Origin: Desulfonatronovibrio magnus
GTDB taxonomy: Bacteria; Desulfobacterota; Desulfovibrionia; Desulfovibrionales; Desulfonatronovibrionaceae
Assembly: GCF_000934755.1 (NCBI RefSeq)
Contig: NZ_KN882175.1
Coordinates: 86,456-150,455, forward strand
DNA length: 64,000 nt
Reading direction: 5' to 3'
The stretch's first letter is position 1. The number at the start of each line of letters is the position of its first letter. Positions 37,745 to 46,240 of this stretch are shown here, in pieces. The notes under the pieces are model-generated. The model did no database searches. It was not told where the DNA came from and saw only the letters and a program-made list of their open reading frames with translations. A program made the position numbers and the translations under genes.

Positions 37745-37990
37745 TCACCCCTTTTTGATGTAATAATTAGTCGACCCGTCATCTGCATCCTGCAAGCCCA
37801 AAAATTCATTGCCATTCTTGTTGCCAAAGTCAGGTATGTCATTCTTAGACCCTGGATCAGTGCCTAAAATGTGAAGTATTTGTCCTGAATCCATGTCTTT
37901 CAAGGCTTTTTTAGTCTTCAGCAGTGGCATGGGGCAACTCAATCCGCTTGTATCAAGAAATTTGTCCGCAGTGATGTTTGATAAATCCAT
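37745..37990 (-). CDS. tusA: TusA/SirA-family sulfur carrier
   Basis: 81 aa with the family core: FLDTSGLSCPMPLLKTKKALKDMDSGQILHILGTDPGSKNDIPDF. The cysteine of CPMP is the persulfide-carrying residue, and the GTDPG turn matches the usual tDpgs motif. A ribosome site (AAGGAGG-like GGAGGTTAGCC) lies ahead of ATG 37990. It is the first gene of the short series and stands downstream of yedE; repeats A8 and C4 lie between. It probably receives sulfur from the YedE-imported compound or from a desulfurase and passes it on. Confidence 0.9.
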   Translation of the reverse strand: MDLSNITADKFLDTSGLSCPMPLLKTKKALKDMDSGQILHILGTDPGSKNDIPDFGNKNGNEFLGLQDADDGSTNYYIKKG

Positions 37991-38121
37991 GGCTAACCTC
38001 CTTTATATATCAGTTAATTAATCATTTGGGTAAACAGTGAACTTAAGTCTTTACACGCAGCCAAAACTAAGGATATCAAATTAAAGTAACTATCGTTTTA
38101 TTTTAACAAATTCAGATACTT

Positions 38122-38455
38122 ACAAGTAACTATAATCGTTTTTGTAATAAAATCAGACGGTTATAATTTTCACAATTTTTATAATTTTTACATATGATTG
38201 ATTCTCAATTTCCTGAAAAGTTCCTTCAAAGATGGGAACTTTGCGCCTGGCACAGCTTCCTGCCCGGAGGCTTACAGCCCGGAGGGGGACTGTCCCTCGC
38301 TGTGTATATTTTTTCATCAAAGCAAATTTCTTACAGGAACCAATGCAGCATCAATCTTTTTTATAGTACCTCGCGGGGACTGTCCCAATTTTCAGAAAAG
38401 TGACAGTATCCTAAAGTTACTCACAAGTTCGGTCCCGGGCCGCCCGGGTGAGGAG
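38122..38455 (+). repeat. Family A repeat, copy A8 (near-identical twin of A12)
   Basis: 334 bp, flanked by CTT (38119-38121 and 38456-38458). Compared by eye with A12 at 61718-62051 it has the same length and one difference, close to the left end (TATAATCG against TATAGTCG). All other copies differ at many sites. It carries the CCCGGAGGCTTACAGCCCGG insert. Confidence 0.88.
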
Positions 38456-38458
38456 CTT

Positions 38459-38776
38459 CTAAGTAACTAAAATCGAATATGTAATAAATTGAGAGTATTA
38501 CGGATTTACCATAAAAATTACTTCGGTCGCTTAGGCTCCCTTGTGGGTGACAGGTTTTGAGCAACTACATCCCTGACAACTCAGGTGTCATTGCGAGCGA
38601 GTCTTCGAGCGCGGCAATCTCAAACGCGTTAAGGCTATTACCTCTTTTTTTGTGGCTTAAGCCACATTTTGAAGAAGCGGCTGGAGCCGCAAGAGTAAGA
38701 CGTCCCCAGGCTGGAGCCTGGGAACGAGGTGTATGAGTTACTCACAAGTTCGGTCCCGGCCCGCCCAGGTGAGAAG
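38459..38776 (+). repeat. Family C repeat, copy C4
   Basis: Long form with the GTGGCTTAAGCCAC, CGGCTGGAGCCG and CCAGGCTGGAGCCTGG palindromes. It shares CTT 38456-38458 with A8 and CTT 38777-38779 with the A fragment that follows. Confidence 0.83.
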
Positions 38777-38779
38777 CTT

Positions 38780-38872
38780 ACAAGTAACCAGAATCGTTTT
38801 TCTAACAAAATCAGACAGTTACATTTTTCAAATTTTTACGATTTATGCTTATGATTGATGCACATTTGCCAG
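38780..38872 (+). repeat. Left-end fragment of family A
   Basis: ACAAGTAACCAGAATCG through GATGCACATTTGCCAG, the first 93 bases of an A unit. The rest is missing. It ends 26 nt from the yedE stop. Confidence 0.72.
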
Positions 38873-38898
38873 TTTAGTTAGGTGAAAATGCAGCCGCA

Positions 38899-40095
38899 CT
38901 AAAAAATAACAAACTTTTCCGTTCTTTCGTTCCATATAGCCCAGAACACCCAGGCAAAAAGTATTAGAAGATAGAGAGGCAAGGCAAACTCCCAGCCAAA
39001 TACTGCCGGCATAAATGTGCCAGAACCTATCATTTCAATCAGTCCGGTATTGTGAACTATTTTATACCCTATGGAATTAAAGATGGAAAAGGAAACCAGA
39101 GTGAGCATCAGCTTGGTATGTCCCTCACCAGCCCGCCAAAGCGAACCAGTTCCACATCCACCGGCAAGCAACATGCCAAAGCCAAAGATTACCCCACCAA
39201 TCAGGCTGCCCAGCCAGAAAGGATGATGTACCCCCATCATATCAGGCTGAAGATAGTTCCACTTAATGACCGCAGACCCCAAACCGTAAATCATCAGACT
39301 CATGGCTATAACCCTGATCATTTCTGCATCTCCAGTCATAAATGGTTCACGAAATGCCCTGACAAAACACATTCTGGATCTATGCATGGTTATGCCGATC
39401 AACGCCCCAAAAAACAAAAGTCCGCCAATTTGGGTATGACCCTGAGCAGAAAAAATATAAAAAGATGCAATAACGCCAATTAATAGTGCTCCACCAATGA
39501 ATGGACTAACCTTACCCCAGTCAATGAGGGGCTCTTTCTTTAAATCGTGAACCTTGGGAGGCCGGGCTGCCTGCTGCGGAATATTGCTGATTTCCCAGAT
39601 TAGAAAGCGCAAACCAAAATATGCACCAACGCCAAGACCAATCATCATGGCATAACCACCCATGGAAAACATGCCGATGGCATTGTAAAAACCTCCGATA
39701 TTGCAGCCAGCGGCAAGAGCAGCTCCAAGCCCCATGAAAGCTCCGCCGGCAAGACCTTTCAAGTACTCATAGGGAGGCGCCATGCGAATGCGAAACTGTC
39801 TTCCCATCAATGCCGAAGCCATAGCACCGACAAAAAGTCCAATATTGGTCATGGACATGGTGCTGAGCCATGGTACAACAGGTCTGTCTGCACTCAAGCC
39901 AATACCATACAGTATCCAGTCCCCCCAGTTTCTATAGCCCCCAGTAATCCCCCAGGGACTGTGCCACATAAAAATCATTAGTGCCAGTATTGCGAGAAAT
40001 ATTCCTGCAAGCCATCCAGGCCAGTTGCGTTCGAATACCGCAATATAGTTTTTACGAACCTCTTCCCTGACGCTTTCCCAGAATATGCTAGCCAA
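38899..40095 (-). CDS. YeeE/YedE family sulfur-compound transporter
   Basis: 398 aa, about ten membrane helices. It belongs to the YeeE/YedE (TsuA/PmpA/B) family that imports thiosulfate or related sulfur species. Conserved cysteine-glycine hairpins appear in both halves: ALAAGCNIGGFYNAIG and LLAGGCGTGSLWRAGEGH, with MHRSRMCFVRAF between. The frame extends to 40191, but the TTG at 40095 has AAAGGAG six nt ahead and is the better start. tusA and DsrE-like genes lie downstream on the same strand, the common yedE-tusA arrangement. It probably supplies sulfur to them. Confidence 0.88.
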   Translation of the reverse strand: MASIFWESVREEVRKNYIAVFERNWPGWLAGIFLAILALMIFMWHSPWGITGGYRNWGDWILYGIGLSADRPVVPWLSTMSMTNIGLFVGAMASALMGRQFRIRMAPPYEYLKGLAGGAFMGLGAALAAGCNIGGFYNAIGMFSMGGYAMMIGLGVGAYFGLRFLIWEISNIPQQAARPPKVHDLKKEPLIDWGKVSPFIGGALLIGVIASFYIFSAQGHTQIGGLLFFGALIGITMHRSRMCFVRAFREPFMTGDAEMIRVIAMSLMIYGLGSAVIKWNYLQPDMMGVHHPFWLGSLIGGVIFGFGMLLAGGCGTGSLWRAGEGHTKLMLTLVSFSIFNSIGYKIVHNTGLIEMIGSGTFMPAVFGWEFALPLYLLILFAWVFWAIWNERTEKFVIF

Positions 40096-40389
40096 AGTAG
40101 ACTCCTTTACTAATTTAACGAATCCTGATATTTTGCTGATATCCTTTACAAACCATGCTTTGTTGTTTTGCAGGTAAGTATTATTCACCACATATTTTCA
40201 CTTTTCGTAAAGCTGATATTCTGACTGGTTTTCGCCATTACTATTAGTATCAACAGAAAAACAATCAGGATACAAGCTGCCCTCAGAGCATGGTGAATAA
40301 ATATTTTTGCAGAAGAACTTTACTTTGAAAGCCTGATTCAGCAACAAAACCTGGAAAAAATTGGCAACCTGTAAAAAACAGGAACAAAC

Positions 40390-40516
40390 GTAACTGTTTA
40401 GTTTTTTTGAATAGCAGGGGACATGCGCTTTTGCCGACCTCAAACCCAGCACAGCCGGACTTTCCGGCTGCAAGAGAGCCATTCCCCTTCCAGCTTAAAA
40501 AAGTGTCGCTGTAATT
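40390..40516 (+). repeat. Chimeric B/D repeat (D2)
   Basis: Begins with a family B-type end, GTAACTGTTTAGTTTTTTT, and finishes with a family D end, AAAAAAGTGTCGCTGTA. The middle (GGGGACATGCGCTTTTGCCG, CAGCCGGACTTTCCGGCTG) is D-like. The two families are thus joined in one unit, by recombination within the shared GGGGACA core or by a deletion. The bases at 40192-40389 hold no recognised feature. Confidence 0.6.
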
Positions 40517-40688
40517 CTATCAAGCCAAACTTACTCAAATGACAAATCCATAGCAACCTTTGTTCCAGCTTTAAATAATGATATAATACACTATTATTGT
40601 TCTTGTTTTTGATGGCACTTTGCACACATTGACTGTTAGATGATTAATCATATGTAAAAGTTTTATGCTATCTTTTCTCCACATTATT

Positions 40689-40707
40689 AAGTGTCGCTGT
40701 AGTGTTA
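40689..40707 (+). repeat. Solitary family D end
   Basis: AAGTGTCGCTGTAGTGTTA, the complete 19-bp D terminus, without a D body. It lies 26 bp ahead of the start of the CULT gene and may contribute to that gene's leader. Confidence 0.55.
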
Positions 40708-40733
40708 CACGACCTGACAAAACTAAAACTATT

Positions 40734-41132
40734 ATGATAGAGATCAGCATGTTTAGAACAGAATCAGAGCCAACTCATTTTGTAAAACACGAGTCAGACA
40801 GCAGAGTTGAAGATGAATACTCAGATAGAGATATCCTGTGCCTGAGCTGCAAAGCTCCAATAACTAAGGAAAGTGAAGCAGTCAGGATAAATGACTCTCA
40901 CCGGCATGTCTTTGTGAATCCGCATGGACTGGTTTTTGAAGTGGGCTGTTATGGCAATGCTGGCAATGTTCTATGCGTTGGCCAGATTACCTCAGAATTC
41001 ACGTGGTTTCCAGGATACTCATGGCAGGCTGTGAGCTGTGCGCTTTGTCTGACGCACCTTGGATGGGTATATTACTTAGATGGCAACGAGGCTTTTTTTG
41101 GCTTTATTTTAGATCGTCTTGCAAGACAGTAA
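40734..41132 (+). CDS. Bacterial CULT-domain (cereblon-type) protein
   Basis: 132 aa, a stand-alone CULT domain, the fold that in human cereblon binds thalidomide and cyclic-imide degrons. Zinc ligands are two CxxC pairs: C36/C39 (ILCLSCK) and C102/C105 (SCALC). The aromatic cage is W91, W97 and W111 (FTWFPGYSW and HLGW). The 6 and 14 residue spacing equals that of cereblon W380/W386/W400, and the C102-W97 and C105-W111 distances also agree. VNPHGLVFEV is the usual strand before the pocket. No signal peptide is visible. ATG 40734 is preferred; the frame opens earlier, across a repeat end. The gene stands alone, and the natural ligand is unknown; uridine-like compounds and cyclic imides are known in vitro ligands of relatives. 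Confidence 0.9.
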   Translation: MIEISMFRTESEPTHFVKHESDSRVEDEYSDRDILCLSCKAPITKESEAVRINDSHRHVFVNPHGLVFEVGCYGNAGNVLCVGQITSEFTWFPGYSWQAVSCALCLTHLGWVYYLDGNEAFFGFILDRLARQ

Positions 41133-41244
41133 TGATGATGCAACCACAGCTTTTTGCCAGTGATGCACGCTTAAAGAATGTTAAAAAAATGTTATCGTTA
41201 TTGGTTATTCAGTTATCTTTTTTTACAGGCAAACAAATGTATCC

Positions 41245-41293
41245 GGTTGGAACGAGGAGAGTCCGGAACTGCAGGATTCTCCTCGTTCCAACC
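41245..41293. terminator. Long perfect hairpin after the CULT gene
   Basis: 16-bp perfect stem GGTTGGAACGAGGAGA (41245-41260) with its complement at 41278-41293, and a 17-nt loop that can itself pair TCC with GGA. There is no T run. It may act as a factor-independent or processing structure for the CULT transcript, or may be an unassigned small palindromic element. B4 inserted 13 bp beyond it. Confidence 0.55.
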
Positions 41294-41306
41294 AGGTATA
41301 TTAACT

Positions 41307-41488
41307 GTAATAGTTTAGCCATTTGCATGTGGCACGGCTTCCTGCCCGGAGGCATACAGCCCGGAGGGGGACTGGCTCTTCCGGGACTCACTTGTCTCAA
41401 AAGTGAGACGTTTAAATTACCGTTGACCCTCAAGTGGGGCCCGGAGTGCCTGTCCCCTGCTTTCCTTAAAAAAGGGCTAAACTATTAC
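41307..41488 (-). mobile_element. Family B MITE-like element B4; 8-bp target duplication
   Basis: 182 bp with 14-bp terminal inverted repeats GTAATAGTTTAGCC (41307-41320) and complement (41475-41488). The direct repeat TATTAACT is present at 41299-41306 and 41489-41496. No repeat is nested inside. The body is the B core with CCTGCCCGGAGGCATACAGC and GTGAGACGTTT. It is a clean, complete insertion between the CULT gene and the M23 gene. Confidence 0.88.
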
Positions 41489-41502
41489 TATTAACTGAAT
41501 TT

Positions 41503-42336
41503 TCACTCCAGCAATAGCATAGGATCAACTGCCTGACCAAGAACATAGACACCTAAGTGCAGATGCGGCCCTGTCGCCCTGCCAGTCATGCCCACAAGGC
41601 CTACAAGGTCTCCCTTAGAAATATACTCACCCTTGTTTACATTGATTTCACTTAAATGCATATAAACAGTCACAAACCCAAGACCATGGTCCAGAATTAC
41701 AGTTTTGCCTCCAAAGTAAAAATCACCTGTTAAGATCACTCTGCCCGTTTCCATGGCCTTGACAGGTGTTCCCTCAGGTCCTCTTAAGTCCACTCCCCTG
41801 TGCGGTGCCCTTGGCTCATCATTAAGAAAACGCCTGACTCCAAAAGGAGAGCTTACGCTTCCTGATGCCGGCCGAACAAAATCAGTTGTCCAATATCTTT
41901 CAGGACTGAGAGTGTTCAGGGCATTCACAGTCTTCTCCCGTTCTCTAACTATACGATCGATAACTTCCTGAGGCGGAGTTACCATGGATTCAGGAAGCGT
42001 TAGGCGCTGCTCAGGATAGTCCTTGGCGGATATATATACATTAAACTCTTCAACAATCTGCTCATCGCCAAAATCAAAAGAAATAGACAATGGATACTTA
42101 CCTTTATGATCCAGCCCTGCACTTAGAAGAATGCTCTGTGTTCCGTTGAAATCTACCGGATACTCAACAGTTTTTTCAAGCCATTGAACTGTAAGGGAAT
42201 CTGGATTTTTATCAGACACAAACTCCACCCAAAACGGTTCACCCTGCCCTACCCTTTCGGGCAAGTTAATGGTTGCTGCTTTGACAGGCAAAACCCATAA
42301 AAAGAATACCAGTATGGCCAGCAATGCTCTTTTCAT
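41503..42336 (-). CDS. M23 family (LytM-type) metallopeptidase, exported
   Basis: 277 aa. The signal peptide MKRALLAILVFFLWVLPVKA is followed by a beta-rich region of about 100 residues. The C-terminal LytM domain carries the zinc ligands: H and D in PHRGVDLRG and the HxH of GPHLHLGVYV. The catalytic-side histidine is in VYMHLSEI. The enzyme or pseudo-enzyme would act on peptidoglycan cross-links in the periplasm. All four zinc and catalytic positions appear present, so it should be active. GGAGG precedes ATG 42336. It is the last gene of the minus-strand series from ycjX, after C5. Confidence 0.9.
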   Translation of the reverse strand: MKRALLAILVFFLWVLPVKAATINLPERVGQGEPFWVEFVSDKNPDSLTVQWLEKTVEYPVDFNGTQSILLSAGLDHKGKYPLSISFDFGDEQIVEEFNVYISAKDYPEQRLTLPESMVTPPQEVIDRIVREREKTVNALNTLSPERYWTTDFVRPASGSVSSPFGVRRFLNDEPRAPHRGVDLRGPEGTPVKAMETGRVILTGDFYFGGKTVILDHGLGFVTVYMHLSEINVNKGEYISKGDLVGLVGMTGRATGPHLHLGVYVLGQAVDPMLLLE

Positions 42337-42474
42337 ATCTCAACCTCCAATTTTTATTCCATCATAACCTGAATTGACAAACATTATACTCGAATTGTCT
42401 GCAGGGACGTATGACCTGCAATTATTCAGGCAGGGACAGTTTCTCTCATGCTATTAACTACCTTAAAAGTTAAT

Positions 42475-42734
42475 ATAATCGTATATGCAATAAAATCAAA
42501 ACATTATGGTTTTACCATACAGATTGCTTCGGTCGCTTAGGCTCCCTCGTGGGTGACAGGTTTTGAGCAACTACATCCCTGACAGCTCAGGTAACATTGC
42601 GAGCGAGTCTTTTTACCCTGAATAAACGCAGTGTAGGCGCAGCCATTCAACTGGGGCGAGCGCGGCAATCCCTAACCCGTTAAGGCTATTTCAAGTTACT
42701 CGCAGGCTTGGTCCCGGGCCGCCCGGGTGAGGAG
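42475..42734 (+). repeat. Family C repeat, copy C5, overlapping the TgpA-type stop
   Basis: Left flank CTT 42472-42474; the right flank is CTG. It has the GCAGTGTAGGCGCAGCCATTC insert seen in C3. The transglutaminase frame runs through its right end on the other strand and finishes at 42686. Confidence 0.8.
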
Positions 42735-44773
42735 CTGACAAGTAAATCTTTTAATGAATTCTCTTTTTCCCGGTCAGGATGTGGACCATACCTCTGCTCG
42801 TTATATACTTTTTTAATTCTTTCGACTTTGTCGGGAAAATACAAAGCCCACCATTGCCATATCTTATCCTCAGCACCAGGGGAACTCAAGTTATGTCTGC
42901 CCGGTGTTTTTGATGCCAATAGCTTCCAGGCCCTTATCCTGAACTGTTTACCTGTAGGATGGCTCCTCAAGGGAATCAAGCCTGACAGGACAAGTATCAT
43001 AATCAAACCAGATACAACCAGCCCCACCTTCATCCATAACTTGCCATCCTGGAAAACATTTTTCAGGATATTTTCAAAATCTGAAATTTTAATTCCGGTC
43101 CAGGTCTGATCAAAGGATGTCCTGACAGAGCTCCACATTCGTGCCTGCCTGGCAAGGTTTAAATCAATAACCCAATTGGTCCATTGCCACCTTAACCAGT
43201 CAACAACACGTACCGAAGGGGAAACCATTTGATCTGCAGGAATACTGTCTGTTGCTCCGTCTTCATCCTGCCCTTCATCCACATTCAAATCAAGGTAACG
43301 GGTTGGATCAAGCCTTACCCAGCCTCTGTCCGCAAACCATGCTTCTACCCAGGCGTGAGCCATGCTGTCCCTTATTATCCAGTATTCACCCACAGGATTG
43401 TATTCTCCTCCCCAGAAACCAACCACTACCCTTGAGGGGATGCTGTTCAGTCTCAAAAACATCACCATGGCAGCAGCATATAATTCACAGTACCCGGTTT
43501 TGGTCTGAGTCAAAAATTCTTCTAATGTCTGTCCATGTTCAAACCCGACTGGCGCCTGCAGACTGTATGAAAAACCCTGAGAGTTGAAATAAAACAGAAT
43601 GGACTGAGCAATATCCCATGGCTCACTGTCATCTTCAGCAAAAGTGCTGGCAATGTCGTGCACACTTTGACTGATATCATCAGGAATTCGCGTTCCTGCT
43701 GACTTTTCTTCAGGGGTCAAAGGCTTTGTATTTTCCATGACTGAATAAAGCTCATATCTGACAGCACTTTCCGGAGCTTCATCAAGCTTCACAGTGCCAT
43801 CACGGTTATAATTAACTCCGGATAAATTCATAATCCTGCCGGGAAAGTACAGTCCGAACAAATGCTCTGTTCTCCCCGGATTAAGAGTAATAGTCTGCAA
43901 AACAACATCCTCACCAACAATTGAGGATCGCAGTGGTGTTGTCTGGTAGTCATGCGGGGCCCCGGGAATCCAACTTGAACCGTCAGTCTGCCATAGAACA
44001 GCCCCCCTCCAGTATAGGTGGGAAGAGTGGTAAACCTGATCTATCTGAGCCCTGAAAGCAATCCTGTTAGATTCAGCAATACCTGCAATACCACCAGGAG
44101 TCATCTCTGGACTGAATCCAGTTCGAGCTATTTCAAGTCCTGCCCCCAAGTTCAGCATAGGATTGATATTTCTTGGAAAAGCGAAAAAAATCAAAAGCCC
44201 CAGCAAAACCGTAATCATGGTCAAAAAAAGAGCAAAACCAGCTAACTTGAGAGAAAAAAACTTGCTCAGACGAAAATTTCTTCCAGACTTAACCGCCTGA
44301 TCAAAGATGTGCTGCCACAATATCAAAACAAGACCTGTAAAAAAATATGAGAAAATTAAAACTCCAAAACCCAGATCAAATCTGATTATTGAAGCCACTC
44401 CAAGTCCCAGAATTCCTAAACCGCAAAACTGAAAGGCATCTCGCTGTTTTTTAAGCTCCATCAGCTTAATGGACAACATAAGGGCAAGGGCCTGGGCCAT
44501 GACTATCTGCCAGCCCTGATCCCAATTAGTTACTGTGGCAAGACCGCTCAGAGCCAGGACAAGCATTAGCCTTAAACTGTAAGAGAAAACTTCATTTTTT
44601 CCCTGAAAGGCATGGACAAACACAAGAATAACTGCCGCAATCCAGAACCAGACTATCCACCAGCTCAAAATGGGGTTCAAGGCAAGCATTACACAAGATC
44701 CTGAAATACTTCCCAGGATGGGCGTCCAGTACCTGATGCTGCCAGGTGTTGCGTAAGAAGATAAGTTGTGCAT
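42686..44773 (-). CDS. TgpA-type membrane transglutaminase (DUF3488 and transglutaminase-like)
   Basis: 695 aa. About six helices come first (DUF3488). A periplasmic transglutaminase-like domain follows with the triad cysteine in TKTGYCELYAAAMVMF, histidine in MAHAWVEAW and aspartate in VRLDPTRY. A further helix (LVVSGLIMILVLSGLI, about residue 605) and a cytoplasmic tail complete it. The last 15 residues, SSPGRPGTKPASNLK, are translated from the right end of repeat C5. The original end is therefore lost or lengthened. It follows MoxR and DUF58 genes, the usual trio, with repeat A9 between. Confidence 0.93.
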   Translation of the reverse strand: MHNLSSYATPGSIRYWTPILGSISGSCVMLALNPILSWWIVWFWIAAVILVFVHAFQGKNEVFSYSLRLMLVLALSGLATVTNWDQGWQIVMAQALALMLSIKLMELKKQRDAFQFCGLGILGLGVASIIRFDLGFGVLIFSYFFTGLVLILWQHIFDQAVKSGRNFRLSKFFSLKLAGFALFLTMITVLLGLLIFFAFPRNINPMLNLGAGLEIARTGFSPEMTPGGIAGIAESNRIAFRAQIDQVYHSSHLYWRGAVLWQTDGSSWIPGAPHDYQTTPLRSSIVGEDVVLQTITLNPGRTEHLFGLYFPGRIMNLSGVNYNRDGTVKLDEAPESAVRYELYSVMENTKPLTPEEKSAGTRIPDDISQSVHDIASTFAEDDSEPWDIAQSILFYFNSQGFSYSLQAPVGFEHGQTLEEFLTQTKTGYCELYAAAMVMFLRLNSIPSRVVVGFWGGEYNPVGEYWIIRDSMAHAWVEAWFADRGWVRLDPTRYLDLNVDEGQDEDGATDSIPADQMVSPSVRVVDWLRWQWTNWVIDLNLARQARMWSSVRTSFDQTWTGIKISDFENILKNVFQDGKLWMKVGLVVSGLIMILVLSGLIPLRSHPTGKQFRIRAWKLLASKTPGRHNLSSPGAEDKIWQWWALYFPDKVERIKKVYNEQRYGPHPDREKENSLKDLLVSSSPGRPGTKPASNLK

Positions 44774-44921
44774 AACTATCTGAGAGTTGGGATAACTTGA
44801 AAATAAAAGTTATCAGTAAATTGTTAATAACTGGACAGTGAAAAGTTATCCCCGTCATGCCGGACTTGATGCGGAATCCAGGAATTATCTTAGTGTAAGA
44901 TCGCCCAGAGTTATTGAGAAG

Positions 44922-45288
44922 CTCCCCACCAGGGCGGCCCGGGACCGAACCTGCGAGTAACTGTCTTTAAAGTGGAGCCTGCATCCTGCAGGCTATTTAA
45001 TTCCAGGCGGCTGGAAGCCGCCTCCACATTGAAGAACATTCCCATATTTGGACATTGGGACAGTCCCCGCGAGGAAACGTTAAAAAGTTTGATACTGCAT
45101 TGGTTTCTGGCAAAAATCGGTTTTAATGAAAAAATTTACATAGCGAGGGACAGTCCCTGTGCCAAGCGCAAAGTTCCCATCTTTGACGGAACTTTTCTGG
45201 TAATTGTAAGTGAATCTTAAGGAAAAATCGTAAAAAAATGAAAATCATAAAAGCTTGAAATAATTGACATAAAAATATAGTTACTTAG
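44922..45288 (-). repeat. Family A repeat, copy A9
   Basis: AAG on both sides (44919-44921 and 45289-45291). It carries the GGAGCCTGCATCCTGCAGGC and CCAGGCGGCTGGAAGCC palindromes. It shares private changes with A11 (ACGTTAAAAAG and AAAATCGGTTTTAATG), so these two form a subfamily. It ends 7 nt from the DUF58 gene's stop. The gap on its other side contains a short E-like piece (GTCATGCCGGACTTGATGCG). Confidence 0.83.
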
Positions 45289-45295
45289 AAGTTGT

Positions 45296-46240
45296 TTATA
45301 GTTCAGAGTTATGAACCGGCAACGGCTCAACAAGAGCCAGAGACCATAGAGCCTGTTCCAGGTTAAGTTTGCCTGAACCAGATATTTCAACTGCTGGCAG
45401 GTTCAACTTCCATGAGGTATTAGACAGAACCATTTCATCCAGCAACGTCCGAAAAAGTGAAAGCCTTTTTTCAGTATCTAAGTGTTGATAAACAGGATCA
45501 TCCCAGTCCAACACAAGAGCCTTAGATGCTTCATGAGCAAAACTGTGAGCCGGCCATTGCGAATTGTCTGCTCCCATGGCAGGTTTTTGCCAGTCAAGAC
45601 GACGCCACACAATACTGGACATACTTTCGCCGGGGCGGTATTGCCTGATACCTTTCCATTCTCCCAGACCCTGCCCGGTGTTGAGAGTTTCTGACTGCTT
45701 TTCATTCTTTGCAAAAACCTGTTCCATAAGATCATTATCCGGAGCAGGAGAAACCACAATCACAGCCCTGGCATCATAGTATCCTCCTCGAACCACAAAG
45801 CCAAAAGGAAAAGACGAAGTTACTTTAACATAAGGTAACGAAACTTTGCCTCGATGCCATGGGGTCCATGGCAGGAAAACTTCACTGGATGCTTTAGAGT
45901 TAAGAACGGGTATAACCTGGGTATGGTCTTCCAGGCCAACATCAAGAACAATGGATGCCAGGCGTTTGTTATTTTTAATACTTATCTGAATTAGATTTTG
46001 TCTTTGGGCTGTAGGAACTTTGCTGGAATTTGCTTTTATGCTCAGTCCGGAAACATTATAAAGAGCAGTCAGGCCTGAAAGAAAAAGAAGACTCAACAAT
46101 AAAGAGGTGAGCAGGAATAGAACATTATTATTGCTGTTGACAGCGGCGAGTCCCAATACCATGGTCAAAAGTACATAAATCCAGCCCGAAAGGCTCAGCC
46201 TGGCTCTGATTGTACTTACTTTTCTACTATCCCCAGACAT
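45296..46240 (-). CDS. DUF58 family protein
   Basis: 314 aa. Two N-terminal helices (IYVLLTMVLGLAAVNSNNNVLFLL and the following) anchor it. The soluble part holds the DUF58 hallmark EWKGIRQYRPGESMSSIVWRRLDWQKP, which corresponds to the R-Y-pGD-n-R-IhW motif, and precedes a VWA-like region, ALVLDWDDPVYQHL. It is the usual partner of MoxR ATPases and TgpA-type proteins; biochemical role is unresolved. It begins within the end of the moxR frame (14-nt overlap), so translation is coupled. Confidence 0.9.
   Translation of the reverse strand: MSGDSRKVSTIRARLSLSGWIYVLLTMVLGLAAVNSNNNVLFLLTSLLLSLLFLSGLTALYNVSGLSIKANSSKVPTAQRQNLIQISIKNNKRLASIVLDVGLEDHTQVIPVLNSKASSEVFLPWTPWHRGKVSLPYVKVTSSFPFGFVVRGGYYDARAVIVVSPAPDNDLMEQVFAKNEKQSETLNTGQGLGEWKGIRQYRPGESMSSIVWRRLDWQKPAMGADNSQWPAHSFAHEASKALVLDWDDPVYQHLDTEKRLSLFRTLLDEMVLSNTSWKLNLPAVEISGSGKLNLEQALWSLALVEPLPVHNSEL

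Noticed and set aside
40192-40389. Extra coding frame upstream of yedE (40198-40482 minus)
   Set aside because: It runs through a repeat and lacks a ribosome site and any similarity.
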